A stretch of 64,000 bases of DNA from Flavobacterium segetis (GTDB taxonomy: Bacteria > Bacteroidota > Bacteroidia > Flavobacteriales > Flavobacteriaceae). Where the stretch lies: the NCBI RefSeq assembly GCF_900129575.1, contig NZ_FQWE01000007.1:110102-174101 (forward strand). The letters run 5' to 3'. Under the pieces are notes generated by a model. That model was not told the origin of the DNA, searched no databases, and saw only the letters and a program-made list of their open reading frames with translations. Positions 17,745 through 27,681 of this stretch are shown here, one piece after another; the first letter of the stretch is position 1, and each line of letters begins with the position of its first letter. Position numbers and translations under genes: made by a program.

Positions 17745-18902
17745 ATGAATTATTTTTCTTCTAACTTTAAATTAGGCATTTTAGGCGGCGGTCAACTCGG
17801 AAAAATGATGTTGTCTGACACCCGAAAATTCGACATACAAACTTATGTTTTAGATCCAAGTGACGAAGCTCCTTGCAAAATTGCTTGCGATAAATTCATC
17901 AAAGGAGATTTGATGGACTTTGAAACCGTTTATAATTTTGGGAAATTAGTTGATGTTCTTACTTTCGAAATTGAATTAGTTAACCTAGAAGCTTTACTTA
18001 GATTAGAAGATGAGGGCTTAAAAGTTTATCCTTCTCCTAAAACTCTGAAACTAATTCAAAATAAGGGAATTCAAAAAGATTTTTACGCTAGTAATGAAAT
18101 TCCAACTGCAAATTATCAGCGTTTTACTGATTTAAAAAGTTTAGTCGTAGCTATAATAGAATCTAAAATTAAATTACCCTTTGTGTGGAAATGCACAGAG
18201 TTTGGTTACGATGGAAACGGTGTAAAGGTGATTAGAGAAGTTTCGGATTTAGACAATCTAGCAAATGTAGAATGTATTGCGGAGGACATGATTCCTTTTA
18301 AAAATGAACTTGCTGTAATTGTATGTCGTTCGCCTTCCGGCGAAATAAAAACATATCCCGTAGTTGAAATGGAGTTTCATCCCGAGGCTAACCAAGTTGA
18401 GTACGTGATTTGTCCTGCTAGAATAGACGCTAAAGTTGCTGAAAAAGCAAGAATAATCGCGTTGAATGTTTCTAAAAAATTCAATCATGTTGGTCTTTTA
18501 GCTGTTGAAATGTTTCAAACAGATGATGACGAGATCATCGTAAATGAAGTAGCTCCCCGCCCACACAATTCAGGACATTATTCTATTGAAGCGAGTTACA
18601 CCTCCCAATTTGAAAATCACTTAAGAGCTATTTTGGATTTACCTTTAGGAAATACAGAAAGCAAAGTCGCTGGAATTATGGTAAATTTAGTTGGCGCAGA
18701 AGGATTTTCTGGAAATGTTGTTTATGAGAATATTGAAAAGATATTAGCTTGGAACGGCGTTACTCCGCACATTTACGGAAAAAAACAGACAAGACCTTTT
18801 AGAAAAATGGGACATGTAACGATTGTAAATAGCAATATTGTAGAGGCAAGAAGAATTGCTGAGAATGTAAAGAACACAATAAGAGTTATAAGTCAACAAT
18901 AA
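17745..18902 (+). CDS. purK: 5-(carboxyamino)imidazole ribonucleotide synthase
   Basis: 385 residues, ATP-grasp fold. An N-terminal dinucleotide-like loop LGILGGGQLGKMM (about 10-22) binds AIR. The central ATP-grasp segment includes KLPFVWKCTEFGYDGNGVKV and the catalytic EVAPRPHNSGHYS near residue 270. It makes N5-CAIR from AIR, bicarbonate and ATP in de novo purine synthesis; PurE, 57 bases downstream, takes the product. A second, broken copy of its first 145 bases lies at 11025. The gene itself is intact. Confidence 0.96.
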   Translation: MNYFSSNFKLGILGGGQLGKMMLSDTRKFDIQTYVLDPSDEAPCKIACDKFIKGDLMDFETVYNFGKLVDVLTFEIELVNLEALLRLEDEGLKVYPSPKTLKLIQNKGIQKDFYASNEIPTANYQRFTDLKSLVVAIIESKIKLPFVWKCTEFGYDGNGVKVIREVSDLDNLANVECIAEDMIPFKNELAVIVCRSPSGEIKTYPVVEMEFHPEANQVEYVICPARIDAKVAEKARIIALNVSKKFNHVGLLAVEMFQTDDDEIIVNEVAPRPHNSGHYSIEASYTSQFENHLRAILDLPLGNTESKVAGIMVNLVGAEGFSGNVVYENIEKILAWNGVTPHIYGKKQTRPFRKMGHVTIVNSNIVEARRIAENVKNTIRVISQQ

Positions 18903-18959
18903 ACAAATATAGAATTTCAAAGATTAAATCTTTGAAATTAGTTCTCAAAAATAAAAACA

Positions 18960-19445
18960 ATGAGCAAAGTAGCCGTAATAATGGGCAGTATCTCAGATAT
19001 GCCCGTGATGCAAGAAGCAATTGACATATTAAAATCATTTGATATTGCAGTAGAAGTTGATATCGTATCGGCACATAGAACGCCGGAAAAATTATTTGAT
19101 TTTAGTCAAAACGCACACACAAGAGGAATTTCAGTGGTAATTGCTGGAGCTGGTGGAGCTGCACATTTACCAGGAATGGTCGCATCAATGTCACCACTAC
19201 CTGTAATAGGTGTTCCCGTAAAATCAAGTAATTCTATTGATGGTTGGGATTCCGTGTTGTCCATTTTACAAATGCCAAGTGGTGTTCCTGTAGCAACTGT
19301 AGCATTAAATGGTGCAAAAAACGCCGGTATTTTAGCCGCTCAAATTATTGGAAGTAATGATGAAATAGTCCTAAATCGAATTATCGCTTATAAATTAGAA
19401 TTGAAAAAAGCCGTAATTAAAGCTTCAGAAAGCTTAAAGAAATAG
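18960..19445 (+). CDS. purE: N5-CAIR mutase
   Basis: 161 residues, class I PurE length. Starts with MGSISDMPVM (8-17), the phosphate-binding loop; SAHRTPEKLF near 37-46 carries the catalytic histidine; GAGGAAHLPGMVA follows. It converts N5-CAIR to CAIR. It is 57 bases after purK with no promoter element between, so it is cotranscribed, and is followed by a strong terminator shared with the convergent gene. Confidence 0.97.
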   Translation: MSKVAVIMGSISDMPVMQEAIDILKSFDIAVEVDIVSAHRTPEKLFDFSQNAHTRGISVVIAGAGGAAHLPGMVASMSPLPVIGVPVKSSNSIDGWDSVLSILQMPSGVPVATVALNGAKNAGILAAQIIGSNDEIVLNRIIAYKLELKKAVIKASESLKK

Positions 19446-19497
19446 AAGTATCGACTTATTTTATTATTTAATTTGTATCGAAAAACAGCTAAAGTAA

Positions 19498-19526
19498 AAA
19501 AGGCTTCCAAACTTTGGAAGCCTTTT
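19498..19526. terminator. Bidirectional terminator, purE / unknown gene
   Basis: Near-perfect palindrome AAAAGGCTTCCAAA / TTTGGAAGCCTTTT between convergent genes, with A and T runs on both sides. Confidence 0.9.
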
Positions 19527-19549
19527 ATGCTTTAAAAACTAAAATTAGA

Positions 19550-20221
19550 TTAAACCTCTTCGACAATTTCCTCTAAAGTACTTTCAAATTCTGAACTAAT
19601 TAAATCTTCATTGTTGATCCAATTCTCTGAGGTAATTAATGTGTAATTTACATTGTCATCAGTATTCAATTCCCATATTATTCCGTCAGCTTCTGGAAAA
19701 GAAATATTTTGAGTCATTTGATCGTCAAATAATCGCTTAATCAAATTTCGATCAGTCAAACCGTTATTTAACAACTTCAACACATTTTCTTTAGTCAAAA
19801 CTTTCTCAATATCCTCTTTCTCAGGAGTCATTGAAAAATGTACCACCGATGCTTTTGCATTGGGAAACTTTCCGTTGTATGCTTTAAAAAGCAATTGATT
19901 GGTGTGAAACAGTCTTCCTTGCATATGAATTTCAGGATATTCTTCACACACTTTATCAATTAGCATATTATGTGAAATTTGCTGAATTTGTCCCTCATTC
20001 AATTCCTCAGATAATTTATAAGTAAGCACAATCTCTGCGGCTTCGCTTGGTTCATAATCAGAGATAGCCATTTCTAATAGCTCTGGCAGATTCTTTTTCT
20101 CAGCGGTTGCTCCATCAGGATAATTAAATTTATCAAGTAATTGAATCAAATCCTCATCAGACCAATATCCTTCTACTTCGTTAACCGTGTCAATACGCTT
20201 TATTATAATTTGGTAATTCAT
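19550..20221 (-). CDS. Conserved protein of unknown function, acidic
   Basis: 223 residues with a strongly acidic composition (tail FESTLEEIVEEV). It starts MNYQIIIKRIDTVNEVEGYW and has no signal peptide, membrane segment or enzyme motif that I recognise. The order and composition suggest a cytoplasmic globular protein. It is a single gene convergent with purE (shared terminator) and divergent from the M3 peptidase. I do not assign a function; similar proteins seem common in flavobacteria, but this is recollection, not a search. Confidence 0.7.
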   Translation of the reverse strand: MNYQIIIKRIDTVNEVEGYWSDEDLIQLLDKFNYPDGATAEKKNLPELLEMAISDYEPSEAAEIVLTYKLSEELNEGQIQQISHNMLIDKVCEEYPEIHMQGRLFHTNQLLFKAYNGKFPNAKASVVHFSMTPEKEDIEKVLTKENVLKLLNNGLTDRNLIKRLFDDQMTQNISFPEADGIIWELNTDDNVNYTLITSENWINNEDLISSEFESTLEEIVEEV

Positions 20222-20391
20222 AATTTTATTTTAAAATGATTTTGATTAATTATTATCGAAACTTAATCATTTCTCTAAATTACAAATTATACAGACCGAA
20301 AAGAAATAAATAACATAATTATAACACCTTTCCTTAATTCCAATAGCTAGATAATCAAGTGTGTTTTAGCATTCCTTTTTTTATAAATCAT

Positions 20392-20399
20392 TATATTTG
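20392..20399 (+). promoter_or_regulatory. -7 promoter element of the M3 peptidase gene
   Basis: TATATTTG, exact consensus, 48 bases before the ATG. Confidence 0.6.
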
Positions 20400-20447
20400 C
20401 AGTACTTTAAATTTTAATCTAAACTGATAGAAACACATATAAAAGCA

Positions 20448-22475
20448 ATGAACATATTAACAAAATACTTTACTACAAAGCACAATACCGCTCCTTTTAC
20501 AAAAATAAAAAAGGAAGATTATTTACCGGCCATTCAGCAAGGAATTACTTTGGCTAAAGCTGAAATAAATATCATTATCAATAATAGTGGAAATGCAACT
20601 TTTGAAAATACTATTGTTGCAATGGATTATGCAGGCGATATTCTTGACAGAGCTTCCAGCATTTTCTTCAACCTAAATTCTGCTGAAACTAATGACGAAA
20701 TGCAAAAAATTGCTCAGGAAATTTCTCCATTGTTGTCTGAATTTGGAAATGACATTACTTTAAACCCTGAATTATTTGCAAGAGTAAAAGCGGTTTACGA
20801 TTCGAGAGAATCCCTCCACCTCACTCCTGAACAAAACACCTTGTTAGACAAAAAATACAAAAGTTTTTCTCGAAATGGAGCAAATCTGCCAGAAGATAAA
20901 AAAGATAAACTGCGCGAAATTGATAAAAAATTATCAAAATTAAGTTTACAGTTTGGTGAAAATATTTTGGCTGAGACCAATGCTTTCGAAATGCATTTAA
21001 CTGATGAGAAAGATTTAGCAGGATTACCAGAAGGAACCATTGAAGCCGCTCGTTCATTGGCGAAGATCCAAAATAAAGACGGCTGGATATTTACATTAGA
21101 TCATCCTAGTTACGTTCCCTTTATGACTTATGCAGATAATCGAGAATTGCGTAAAAAACTAGCAATTGCTTTTGGCGCACGAGGATTTCAAAACAACGAA
21201 TTTGACAATCAAGCGATCGTATTGAAAATCGCTAAACTGCGTTTTGAAAGAGCTCAATTATTAGGATACGCTACTCACGCTCATTTTGTTTTAGAAGAAA
21301 GAATGGCGCAAAGTCCTGAAAAAGTACTTTCGTTTTCAAATGACTTATTATCGAAAGCTAAACCCGCAGCACTAAAAGAATTTCAACAATTATCGGCTTT
21401 CGCCAAAGAATTAGACGGAATCGAACTTTTAGAAAAATGGGACGGTGGTTATTATTCTGAAAAATTAAAACAAAAACTTTTTAATTTAGACGATGAAAAG
21501 TTAAAACCTTATTTTCAGTTGGAAAAGGTTTTAAACGGCGCCTTTACAATTGCAGATAAATTGTACGGATTAACATTTACAGAAGTATTTGACATTGATA
21601 AATACCATCCTGAAGTACTAACTTATGAAGTAACCGATGAAAATAAAGATTTAGTAGCTATATTTTACGCTGATTTTTTTCCTCGAAAAGGCAAACGCAA
21701 TGGTGCCTGGATGACTTCATTCAAATCACAATATATCAAAGACGGTGTGAATGAAAGACCTCATATTTCGAACGTTTGTAATTTCACCAAACCCACCGAA
21801 ACAAAACCATCTCTACTAACTTTCAACGAAGTAACTACTTTATTTCATGAGTTTGGTCATGGATTACACGGCATGTTAGCTAACACGACATATCCAAGTT
21901 TATCAGGAACTTCGGTTTACTGGGACTTTGTAGAACTGCCAAGCCAAGTGATGGAAAACTGGTGTTACGAGCCCGCAGCTCTGGCTTTATTTGCAACACA
22001 TTATGAAACTGGCGAGGTGATTCCACAAGAATATATATCTAAAATTAAAGAAAGTGCAAGTTTCCAAGAAGGATTAGCAACGATGCGTCAGTTGAGTTTT
22101 GGATTGCTGGATATGGGTTGGCACGGCCAAGATCCGTCAAATATTACAGATCTTAAAACTTTCGAAACTGAGCAATTTTCGGCCACACAATTATATCCTG
22201 AAGTGGCAGAGAACGCTATGAGCACAGCATTTTCACACATATTTCAAGGTGGTTATTCTTCTGGTTATTATAGTTATAAATGGGCAGAAGTTCTAGATGC
22301 TGATGCTTTTGAATATTTCCAAGAAAAAGGAATTTTCAATAAAGAAGTAGCCACTAAATTTAAAGAAAACGTACTTTCTAAAGGCGGAACTGAGCCGCCA
22401 ATGGAATTATACAAACGTTTTAGAGGTCAAGAACCAAAACCGGATGCTTTATTAAAAAGAGCGGGATTGATTTAA
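20448..22475 (+). CDS. M3 family oligopeptidase (Dcp/OpdA-like)
   Basis: 675 residues. The zinc motif HEFGH lies at 467-471 within TLFHEFGHGLHGML, with the downstream FVELPSQVMENW glutamate segment near 507. Family members (peptidyl-dipeptidase Dcp, oligopeptidase A) degrade short peptides. No signal peptide is present (MNILTKYFTTKHNTAPF), so it is cytoplasmic. Length and sequence order match Dcp-like enzymes. It has its own promoter and is followed 96 bases later by the DUF2071 gene. Confidence 0.93.
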   Translation: MNILTKYFTTKHNTAPFTKIKKEDYLPAIQQGITLAKAEINIIINNSGNATFENTIVAMDYAGDILDRASSIFFNLNSAETNDEMQKIAQEISPLLSEFGNDITLNPELFARVKAVYDSRESLHLTPEQNTLLDKKYKSFSRNGANLPEDKKDKLREIDKKLSKLSLQFGENILAETNAFEMHLTDEKDLAGLPEGTIEAARSLAKIQNKDGWIFTLDHPSYVPFMTYADNRELRKKLAIAFGARGFQNNEFDNQAIVLKIAKLRFERAQLLGYATHAHFVLEERMAQSPEKVLSFSNDLLSKAKPAALKEFQQLSAFAKELDGIELLEKWDGGYYSEKLKQKLFNLDDEKLKPYFQLEKVLNGAFTIADKLYGLTFTEVFDIDKYHPEVLTYEVTDENKDLVAIFYADFFPRKGKRNGAWMTSFKSQYIKDGVNERPHISNVCNFTKPTETKPSLLTFNEVTTLFHEFGHGLHGMLANTTYPSLSGTSVYWDFVELPSQVMENWCYEPAALALFATHYETGEVIPQEYISKIKESASFQEGLATMRQLSFGLLDMGWHGQDPSNITDLKTFETEQFSATQLYPEVAENAMSTAFSHIFQGGYSSGYYSYKWAEVLDADAFEYFQEKGIFNKEVATKFKENVLSKGGTEPPMELYKRFRGQEPKPDALLKRAGLI

Positions 22476-22571
22476 CGAATTTAGACAAACAATTTCAAAT
22501 GTAAATGAAGTATTTCCCCTTCGGTTACAACTGAAATTAGACAAATAAATAAAATATTTAAACTAAAAAAG

Positions 22572-23279
22572 ATGAGTTTTTTAAAAGCCGAATGGAATAA
22601 CCTGGTAATGATCAATTACGAAGTTAATCCAGAAATTCTACAAAAATATGTCCCAAAAGGAACCGAACTTGATTTTTGGAATGGCAAATGTTACGTCAGT
22701 TTCATTGGATTTCTTTTTGAAAAAGTACGTGTTTTAGGACTTAAAATCCCTTTTCATTCTGATTTTGAAGAAGTGAATTTGCGTTTTTATGTTAGGCGTT
22801 TTGAAAACGGAATCTGGAAAAGAGGTGCCGTTTTTATTAGCGAAATTGTTCCTAAATATGCTATTTCATTTGTAGCCAATACTTTTTATAATGAGCATTA
22901 TAGCACCCTGCCTATGAAACACACTTTAAATGTAAATGATAACTCGAGAGAATTTATTTATCAGTGGAAAGTCAATAATAATTGGAATACAATTCAGGTA
23001 GAAACTGAAAAGAATCCTATTGAAATTGAAGTTAATTCAGAGGCTGAGTTTATAACGGAGCATTATTTTGGTTACACCAAAATTAATGAAAATGAAACTT
23101 TTGAATACCAAGTCACTCATCCCAGATGGAAACAGTACTCCGTTATAAAAAACACTTCTATAATTGATATAGAAGGAGTTTATGGTAAAGAATTTGCTTT
23201 TATTCAGGATTTACAACCAACATCAGTTTTTGTGGCTGTTGGCTCTGCGATAACTATTGAAGATAAGAGAAAAATATAA
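22572..23279 (+). CDS. DUF2071 (YqjF-like) family protein
   Basis: 235 residues. N-terminal SFLKAEWNNLVMINYEVNPE followed by VPKGTELDFWNGKCYVSFIG and an FYVRRFENGIWKRGAVFISE segment, typical of DUF2071/YqjF, a predicted acetoacetate-decarboxylase-like fold. No catalytic role is established. It is followed after two bases by the SRPBCC gene, so the two are cotranscribed. Confidence 0.8.
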   Translation: MSFLKAEWNNLVMINYEVNPEILQKYVPKGTELDFWNGKCYVSFIGFLFEKVRVLGLKIPFHSDFEEVNLRFYVRRFENGIWKRGAVFISEIVPKYAISFVANTFYNEHYSTLPMKHTLNVNDNSREFIYQWKVNNNWNTIQVETEKNPIEIEVNSEAEFITEHYFGYTKINENETFEYQVTHPRWKQYSVIKNTSIIDIEGVYGKEFAFIQDLQPTSVFVAVGSAITIEDKRKI

Positions 23280-23284
23280 TTTTG

Positions 23285-23746
23285 ATGACCCTAATCGAAA
23301 TTAATACAAAAATAAAAGCTCCGCTACAAACTGTTTTTGACATCTCTCGTGACATTGACGTTCATCAAAAATCAGCAAGTCCAACAAATGAAATTGCTAT
23401 TGCTGGCGTAACTTCTGGGTTAATTCAGTATAATGAAACTGTGACTTGGAGAGGCAAACATTTTGGTATATACCTCACTCACAAGAGCAGAATAACAGCA
23501 ATGAGCTTGTACGATTATTTTGTAGATGAAATGGAAGAGGGAAAATTTAAATCGTTTAAGCATGAACATTTTTTTTCTCATGAAAACGGTGTAACGGTAA
23601 TGAAGGATAAAATACTTTATGAAACTCCCTTTGGATTTTTTGGAAAGCTATTTGATGTTTTACTTTTAAAAAGGCACATGACTAACTTCGTTTTAGCGAG
23701 GAATAAAGTTTTAAAGGGGTTAGCTGAAAAAAAAAATGATGCTTGA
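23285..23746 (+). CDS. SRPBCC/START-like protein
   Basis: 153 residues from the ATG at 23285 (an adjacent upstream TTG is less likely). It opens MTLIEINTKIKAPLQTVFDI, the usual first strand and helix of SRPBCC lipid-pocket proteins, and has the YDYFVDEMEEGKFKSFKHEH and MKDKILYETPFGFFGKLFD segments found in the polyketide-cyclase-like 'cell division inhibitor' group. Such proteins bind hydrophobic ligands; the ligand is unknown. Paired with DUF2071 upstream, convergent with the UbiA-like gene. Confidence 0.75.
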   Translation: MTLIEINTKIKAPLQTVFDISRDIDVHQKSASPTNEIAIAGVTSGLIQYNETVTWRGKHFGIYLTHKSRITAMSLYDYFVDEMEEGKFKSFKHEHFFSHENGVTVMKDKILYETPFGFFGKLFDVLLLKRHMTNFVLARNKVLKGLAEKKNDA

Positions 23747-23807
23747 AGATTTTCATAAACATCTTAATTACTATAAACACTTATTCTATCCATCCTTATC
23801 ATCCTAT

Positions 23808-24620
23808 CTAAAGAAAAACTACCATCAACCACCAAAGAATTGGAATACTCTCAACCCAAAAAGAAGTGTAATATTTGGAACGTTTTTCATTAGCAAAAAT
23901 CAAAAAAAGACCAACTAAAACAATTAAAATAACATTTACAATGATTTGATTCTTTTCAAAATTACTTTTTAAGAATTCTAAAAAGAAAAACAAAATAATC
24001 AGTGCTAATCCTAAATTTTTTGTTCGCTTTACTCCTATTTGTTGTGGAACTGTTTGAAGATGAGGATCGTCATTTGCTAAATCAAGAATTTCAAAAATGA
24101 GAATCAGCACAAAAATGAGAATAAACCTTTGCATACATTTTAAATAAAAATCAGTTGTAAAAGTAACTTCAGCATTTAAAATGGGTAATATTAAAGTAAC
24201 TCCAACCCAACATAAAGCCACAATATAAATTTTTACACCAGCCCAATTTCTAGCATTTCGCCTATTAGGAAAAAAAGGAAGTGTATACAATAAGGTGAAG
24301 CTTAAAAACACAAAAGCTATAATTTGAGTGATAAGTTCTAATACAAAAAAATAATAACCAACCACTAGAAGGCAGCAAAAACTCAATAAAGCGATTGCTT
24401 TCAACTCATAACGCATTTGAACTTTTTGTTTTCTAGCTAAGGCATCGTATTTTACAAAATTATATCCTACAACTGTTCCAAAAAATACGAAATATGCAAT
24501 CGAATTTTCATAAGGAATGTGGAACATATGTTGCGTCATTCGAACTAAAGCATAGCACGATAAAGCCACGTGAATACTGCTATTTATATAAAAATCGAAT
24601 ATTAATTTAAAAAATTTCAT
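23808..24620 (-). CDS. UbiA-like polytopic membrane protein
   Basis: 270 residues with about eight hydrophobic helices. Aspartate-rich segments are YNFVKYDALARKQ (about 54) and LDLANDDPHLQTVPQQIG (about 183), resembling the second aspartate motif of UbiA-type prenyltransferases; the first motif is weak. Such enzymes transfer prenyl groups in the membrane (quinones, haem O, pigments). The substrate cannot be told. The -7 element TAATTTTG ends four bases before the ATG, so it is probably leaderless. Convergent with the SRPBCC gene. Confidence 0.65.
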   Translation of the reverse strand: MKFFKLIFDFYINSSIHVALSCYALVRMTQHMFHIPYENSIAYFVFFGTVVGYNFVKYDALARKQKVQMRYELKAIALLSFCCLLVVGYYFFVLELITQIIAFVFLSFTLLYTLPFFPNRRNARNWAGVKIYIVALCWVGVTLILPILNAEVTFTTDFYLKCMQRFILIFVLILIFEILDLANDDPHLQTVPQQIGVKRTKNLGLALIILFFFLEFLKSNFEKNQIIVNVILIVLVGLFLIFANEKRSKYYTSFWVESIPILWWLMVVFL

Positions 24621-24624
24621 TAGA

Positions 24625-24632
24625 CAAAATTA
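24625..24632 (-). promoter_or_regulatory. -7 promoter element of the UbiA-like gene
   Basis: TAATTTTG on the minus strand, four bases (TCTA) before the ATG; implies a leaderless transcript. Confidence 0.5.
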
Positions 24633-24766
24633 ATCAAAGTGTTAATAAGAATGGCTTTTGGTTGAAAAATTGATAGAAAATCAAGTTAAAAATGGCTAAT
24701 AATAGCAATTTAATATTTAATTTTACCGCTTCGAAAGTAAGAAACACACAACCTATTTAATATATA

Positions 24767-27616
24767 ATGAAAACAGACGCTTTTGCATTAAGACACATTG
24801 GTCCAAGGGAAAATGATTTACAACACATGTTGAAAACAATTGGCGCAGATACTCTGAATCAATTGATTGATGAAACGATTCCAAGTGATATTCGACTACA
24901 TGCTGATTTAAACTTAGAACCAGCAATGACTGAATATGAGTTTGCAAATCATATTCAAAAATTAGGAAATAAAAATAAAGTTTTTAAATCGTACATTGGT
25001 TTAGGTTACAATGCGGCTATTATCCCTGCTGTAATTCAACGAAATGTTTTTGAAAACCCAGGTTGGTACACTGCTTACACTCCTTACCAAGCTGAAATTG
25101 CACAAGGTAGATTAGAAGCGATTTTAAATTTTCAAACCATGGTTATAGAATTAACCGGAATGGAAATCGCAAACGCATCTTTATTAGACGAGGGCACTGC
25201 TGCTGCAGAGGCAATGTCTCTTTTATTTGACGTAAGAACGCGCGATCAAAAGAAAAGTAATATCAACAAATTTTTTGTTTCAGAAGAAATATTACCGCAA
25301 ACTTTATCAGTCCTGCAAACGCGTTCTACTCCAATTGGGGTTGAGTTAGTAATTGGGAACCACGAAACATTTGATTTTTCATCAGAATTTTTCGGTGCAA
25401 TTCTTCAATATCCTGGAAAATATGGACAAATTCACGATTACAAAGCGTTCATAACTAAAGCAAATGAAAATGAAATCAAAGTTGCAGTAGCAGCCGATAT
25501 ATTAAGTTTGGTAAAACTAACGCCTCCAGGAGAAATGGGTGCTGCAATTGTTTTGGGAACTACCCAGCGATTTGGTATTCCGTTAGGTTATGGTGGTCCT
25601 CATGCTGCGTTTTTTGCTACTAAAGCTGAGTATAAGAGAAGTATGCCAGGAAGAATTATAGGTGTAACGATTGACACTGACGGCAACCGTGCACTTCGAA
25701 TGGCACTACAAACTCGCGAGCAGCATATAAAACGTGACAAGGCCACTTCAAATATTTGTACTGCGCAAGTTTTATTGTCGGTGATGGCAGGAATGTATTC
25801 TGTTTTTCATGGTCCAAAAGGGCTGCAATATATTGCTAATAAAGTACATGCTTCAGCGGCAACTTTATCAAATTCCTTAAAAACAATCGGGTTTGAGCAG
25901 ACAAATAGTGCTTTCTTTGATACAATTGTGATTAAGGCTGATGCTAAAAAAGTAAAAGCAATTGCAGAAGAAAATGAAATTAATTTCTACTATGTTGATG
26001 ACAATACCGTTTCAATTTCTTTAAATGAAACAACAAGTATTGCTGATTTAAATACTATCATTTCAGTTTTTGCTTCCGCAAAATCAATACAAGCGACCAC
26101 AATTATCGCACTATCGGAAACAAATCACTTTCCTGAAAGCGTGCTTAGAACATCAACTTTTTTACAGCATGATGTTTTTAATAAATACCATTCAGAAACT
26201 GCTTTGATGCGATACATCAAAATGTTAGAACGTAAAGATTTAGCATTGAATCATTCTATGATTTCACTAGGTTCTTGTACGATGAAATTGAATGCAGCTT
26301 CAGAAATGCTACCTTTAAGCATGGGACAATGGAATAATATTCATCCTTTTGCACCTTTAAATCAAGCAGTAGGGTACCAAGAAATGCTTACTAAGCTTGA
26401 GCAACAGCTAAATGTTATTACAGGTTTCGCAGGAACAACTTTGCAACCTAACTCAGGAGCTCAAGGAGAATATGCAGGCTTGATGGTTATACGTGCTTAC
26501 CACCATTCAAGAGGCGATCATCATAGAAATGTTGCATTAATACCGTCATCCGCTCACGGTACAAACCCAGCATCTGCAACTATGGCTGGAATGAAAGTGG
26601 TTGTGACTAAAACATTAGAAAACGGTAATATAGATGTAGATGATTTACGCGAAAAAGCGCTTTTACACAAAGATAATCTTTCTTGCTTGATGGTAACTTA
26701 TCCATCAACTCATGGCGTTTTTGAAAGTGCCATTAGAGAGATCACACAATTAATTCACGATAACGGTGGTCAAGTATATATGGATGGTGCTAATATGAAT
26801 GCACAAGTTGGCTTAACTAACCCTGCAACAATTGGTGCTGATGTGTGTCATCTAAACTTACATAAAACATTTGCCATTCCTCATGGCGGTGGTGGACCAG
26901 GAGTAGGACCTATATGCGTCGCTCCTCAATTGGTTCCATTTTTACCTACAAATCCGTTGATACCTACAGGCGGAGAAAATGCTATCACAGCAATTTCAGC
27001 AGCGCCCTGGGGATCTGCGTTAGTTTGTTTAATTTCGTATGGTTATATTTGTATGCTTGGTGCGGAAGGTCTAAAACAATCTACTGAATATGCTATTTTA
27101 AATGCAAATTATATCAAGGAGAAATTAAACGGTCATTACGACACTTTGTATTCAGGAGAAATGGGTCGTGCGGCTCACGAAATGATTATTGAATGTCGTC
27201 CATTTAAAGAAAAAGGTATCGAAGTAACTGATATTGCAAAACGATTAATGGATTATGGTTTTCACGCTCCAACAGTTTCTTTCCCTGTTGCTGGAACCAT
27301 GATGATCGAACCAACAGAAAGCGAGAATCTTGAAGAACTAGATCGTTTTTGTGATGCCATGATTGCGATAAGAAAAGAAATAGAATCGGTAACGATTGAA
27401 AATCCAGATAATGTGCTGAAAAATGCACCTCATACTTTAATGATGGTAACTAGTGATAATTGGGTTTTCCCTTACAGTCGTGAGGCAGCAGCATTTCCAT
27501 TAGAATATATTGCTGAAAATAAATTCTGGCCCACAGTGCGAAGAGTAGATGAAGCGTATGGTGATAGAAACTTAAATTGTTCATGTGCACCTATTGAAGC
27601 TTATATTGAAAGCTAA
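24767..27616 (+). CDS. gcvP: Glycine dehydrogenase (decarboxylating), P protein
   Basis: 949 residues, the fused single-chain P protein. Opening FALRHIGPRENDLQHML is characteristic. The PLP lysine is K700 in LNLHKTFAIPHGGGGPG; a repeated, catalytically inert N-terminal half precedes it. It decarboxylates glycine and loads the aminomethyl group on GcvH. gcvT and gcvH are not adjacent, as is common in this phylum. It stands alone with a strong terminator. No glycine riboswitch-like structure is seen in the 146-base leader region. Confidence 0.97.
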   Translation: MKTDAFALRHIGPRENDLQHMLKTIGADTLNQLIDETIPSDIRLHADLNLEPAMTEYEFANHIQKLGNKNKVFKSYIGLGYNAAIIPAVIQRNVFENPGWYTAYTPYQAEIAQGRLEAILNFQTMVIELTGMEIANASLLDEGTAAAEAMSLLFDVRTRDQKKSNINKFFVSEEILPQTLSVLQTRSTPIGVELVIGNHETFDFSSEFFGAILQYPGKYGQIHDYKAFITKANENEIKVAVAADILSLVKLTPPGEMGAAIVLGTTQRFGIPLGYGGPHAAFFATKAEYKRSMPGRIIGVTIDTDGNRALRMALQTREQHIKRDKATSNICTAQVLLSVMAGMYSVFHGPKGLQYIANKVHASAATLSNSLKTIGFEQTNSAFFDTIVIKADAKKVKAIAEENEINFYYVDDNTVSISLNETTSIADLNTIISVFASAKSIQATTIIALSETNHFPESVLRTSTFLQHDVFNKYHSETALMRYIKMLERKDLALNHSMISLGSCTMKLNAASEMLPLSMGQWNNIHPFAPLNQAVGYQEMLTKLEQQLNVITGFAGTTLQPNSGAQGEYAGLMVIRAYHHSRGDHHRNVALIPSSAHGTNPASATMAGMKVVVTKTLENGNIDVDDLREKALLHKDNLSCLMVTYPSTHGVFESAIREITQLIHDNGGQVYMDGANMNAQVGLTNPATIGADVCHLNLHKTFAIPHGGGGPGVGPICVAPQLVPFLPTNPLIPTGGENAITAISAAPWGSALVCLISYGYICMLGAEGLKQSTEYAILNANYIKEKLNGHYDTLYSGEMGRAAHEMIIECRPFKEKGIEVTDIAKRLMDYGFHAPTVSFPVAGTMMIEPTESENLEELDRFCDAMIAIRKEIESVTIENPDNVLKNAPHTLMMVTSDNWVFPYSREAAAFPLEYIAENKFWPTVRRVDEAYGDRNLNCSCAPIEAYIES

Positions 27617-27634
27617 GTGATCAGAAATCTAAAA

Positions 27635-27662
27635 AAAATGCCTCGATGATTCGAGGCATTTT
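27635..27662. terminator. Terminator between gcvP and the secreted protein gene
   Basis: Perfect 12-bp stem AAAATGCCTCGA / TCGAGGCATTTT with TGAT loop, flanked by A and T runs; serves both convergent genes. Confidence 0.9.
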
Positions 27663-27681
27663 CATTTAAACAATCGTAGAT

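Noticed and set aside
24621..24766. Glycine riboswitch upstream of gcvP
   Set aside because: The 146-base gap is too AT-rich and shows no paired glycine-aptamer core.
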